NCBI GenBank assembly: GCA_031431435.1
Contig: JANPDI010000263.1
Span: forward strand, 6,301-70,300
Source: UKL13-2 sp031431435
Lineage (GTDB): Bacteria; Pseudomonadota; Gammaproteobacteria; Burkholderiales; Usitatibacteraceae
Length of the DNA stretch: 64,000 nt
Direction: 5' to 3'
In this document: positions 63,590 through 64,000 of the stretch, in pieces
How positions within the stretch are numbered: the first letter of the stretch is position 1
Layout of the letters: every line of letters starts with the position of its first letter
Program-made: the position numbers and the translations under genes
Notes under the pieces: model-generated
Databases searched by the model: none
Told to the model about the DNA's origin: nothing
The model's input: only the letters and a program-made list of their open reading frames with translations

Positions 63590-64000
63590 ATGCCAACCAC
63601 CCCGATCGCGTTGTCAACACCCGTCAATGTACCGGCAAAGCCGAATCGGCCGCCGAGCGCATCCAATGACGGGGCGATGCTCGAATCGATGCATCCACGT
63701 TTGCGCGAAATTCCCTATAACTACACGTCGTTCTCCGACCGCGAGATTGTCATCCGGCTGCTGGGCAACGACGCCTGGCAAACCCTGAATGAACTGCGTG
63801 ACCAGCGTAAGACCGGCCGCAGCGCACGTATGTTGTACGAAGTGCTGGGCGATATCTGGGTGGTTGAACGCAATCCGTATTTGCAGGATGATTTGCTCGA
63901 CAACCCAAAACGCCGCGCCATGTTGATTGAAGCCATGCGGCATCGTTTGCATGAAATCGAAAAACGCCGGCTGCGCGACCAACTCGAGAGTGACGATGCG
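63590..64000 (+). CDS. DUF3683 domain-containing FAD-linked oxidoreductase, N-terminal part (cut by window edge)
   Basis: The first 137 codons of a large protein. HPRLREIPYNYTSFSDREIV, the WQTLNELRDQRKTGRSARML stretch and YEVLGDIWVVERNPYLQDDL are the DUF3683 domain that heads large FAD/FMN-binding, iron-sulfur oxidoreductases of betaproteobacteria (about 1200-1300 residues). Function in these organisms is unclear. Head-to-head with hemC, a common gene neighbourhood in this class. Confidence 0.85.
   Translation, partial: MPTTPIALSTPVNVPAKPNRPPSASNDGAMLESMHPRLREIPYNYTSFSDREIVIRLLGNDAWQTLNELRDQRKTGRSARMLYEVLGDIWVVERNPYLQDDLLDNPKRRAMLIEAMRHRLHEIEKRRLRDQLESDDA

Overview
The window looks like chromosomal DNA of a betaproteobacterium. 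Evidence: rpsP-rimM-trmD-rplS, xseB-ispA-dxs, gap-pgk-pyk followed by fba and purC, hemC-hemD-hemX-hemY next to a DUF3683 oxidoreductase, and a torF-glnK-amtB ammonium module. Gene families and moderately high GC fit that class; I cannot name the genus or order from the sequence. I found no rRNA, tRNA, CRISPR array, phage module or recognisable insertion sequence.

Layout. 1-2.8 kb: a cut-off DegT-type aminotransferase, then the rpsP operon with a clear promoter and terminator. 2.7-4.4 kb: an AT-richer two-gene cassette (secreted EF-hand protein plus small membrane protein) bracketed by two identical 33-bp terminator copies. 4.4-10 kb: transporters, a DNA repair methyltransferase, XerD, YbaK, FolB and PlsY, with a tandem REP-like block. 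10-17 kb: three S9-peptidase-type proteins, the third without catalytic residues. 17-20.3 kb: mercaptopyruvate sulfurtransferase, an EamA transporter preceded by a 113-bp tandem array that repeats its translation start, and a Rieske oxygenase. 20.5-24 kb: isoprenoid genes. 24-28.5 kb: GST, Old Yellow Enzyme, and an overlapping alpha/beta hydrolase and patatin pair. 28.5-35.2 kb: MetH, serine dehydratase, M20 amidohydrolase. 35.3-40.5 kb: rhodanese, two MFS transporters, ComM-type ATPase, UbiK. 40.6-43.6 kb: the nitrogen module with a sigma-54 promoter and NtrC-like sites. 43.7-53.1 kb: FolE2, then the glycolytic genes on the minus strand with unusual passengers (lipoprotein, GNAT, frameshifted DUF3667). 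53.2-56 kb: a candidate structured RNA, RdgB, HemW with a palindromic in-frame insertion, and a cupin. 56-64 kb: a GGDEF/EAL regulator, the heme operon and the start of a DUF3683 protein.

Non-coding structure is the most interesting part. A small palindromic repeat recurs at least six times between genes (near 5.9, 28.1, 38.7, 44.6, 59.0 and 63.4 kb). The eamA upstream array encodes three chained 38-codon reading frames that each reuse the eamA start signal. hemW carries a palindromic coding insertion flanked by direct repeats. Most protein-coding content is ordinary housekeeping metabolism.
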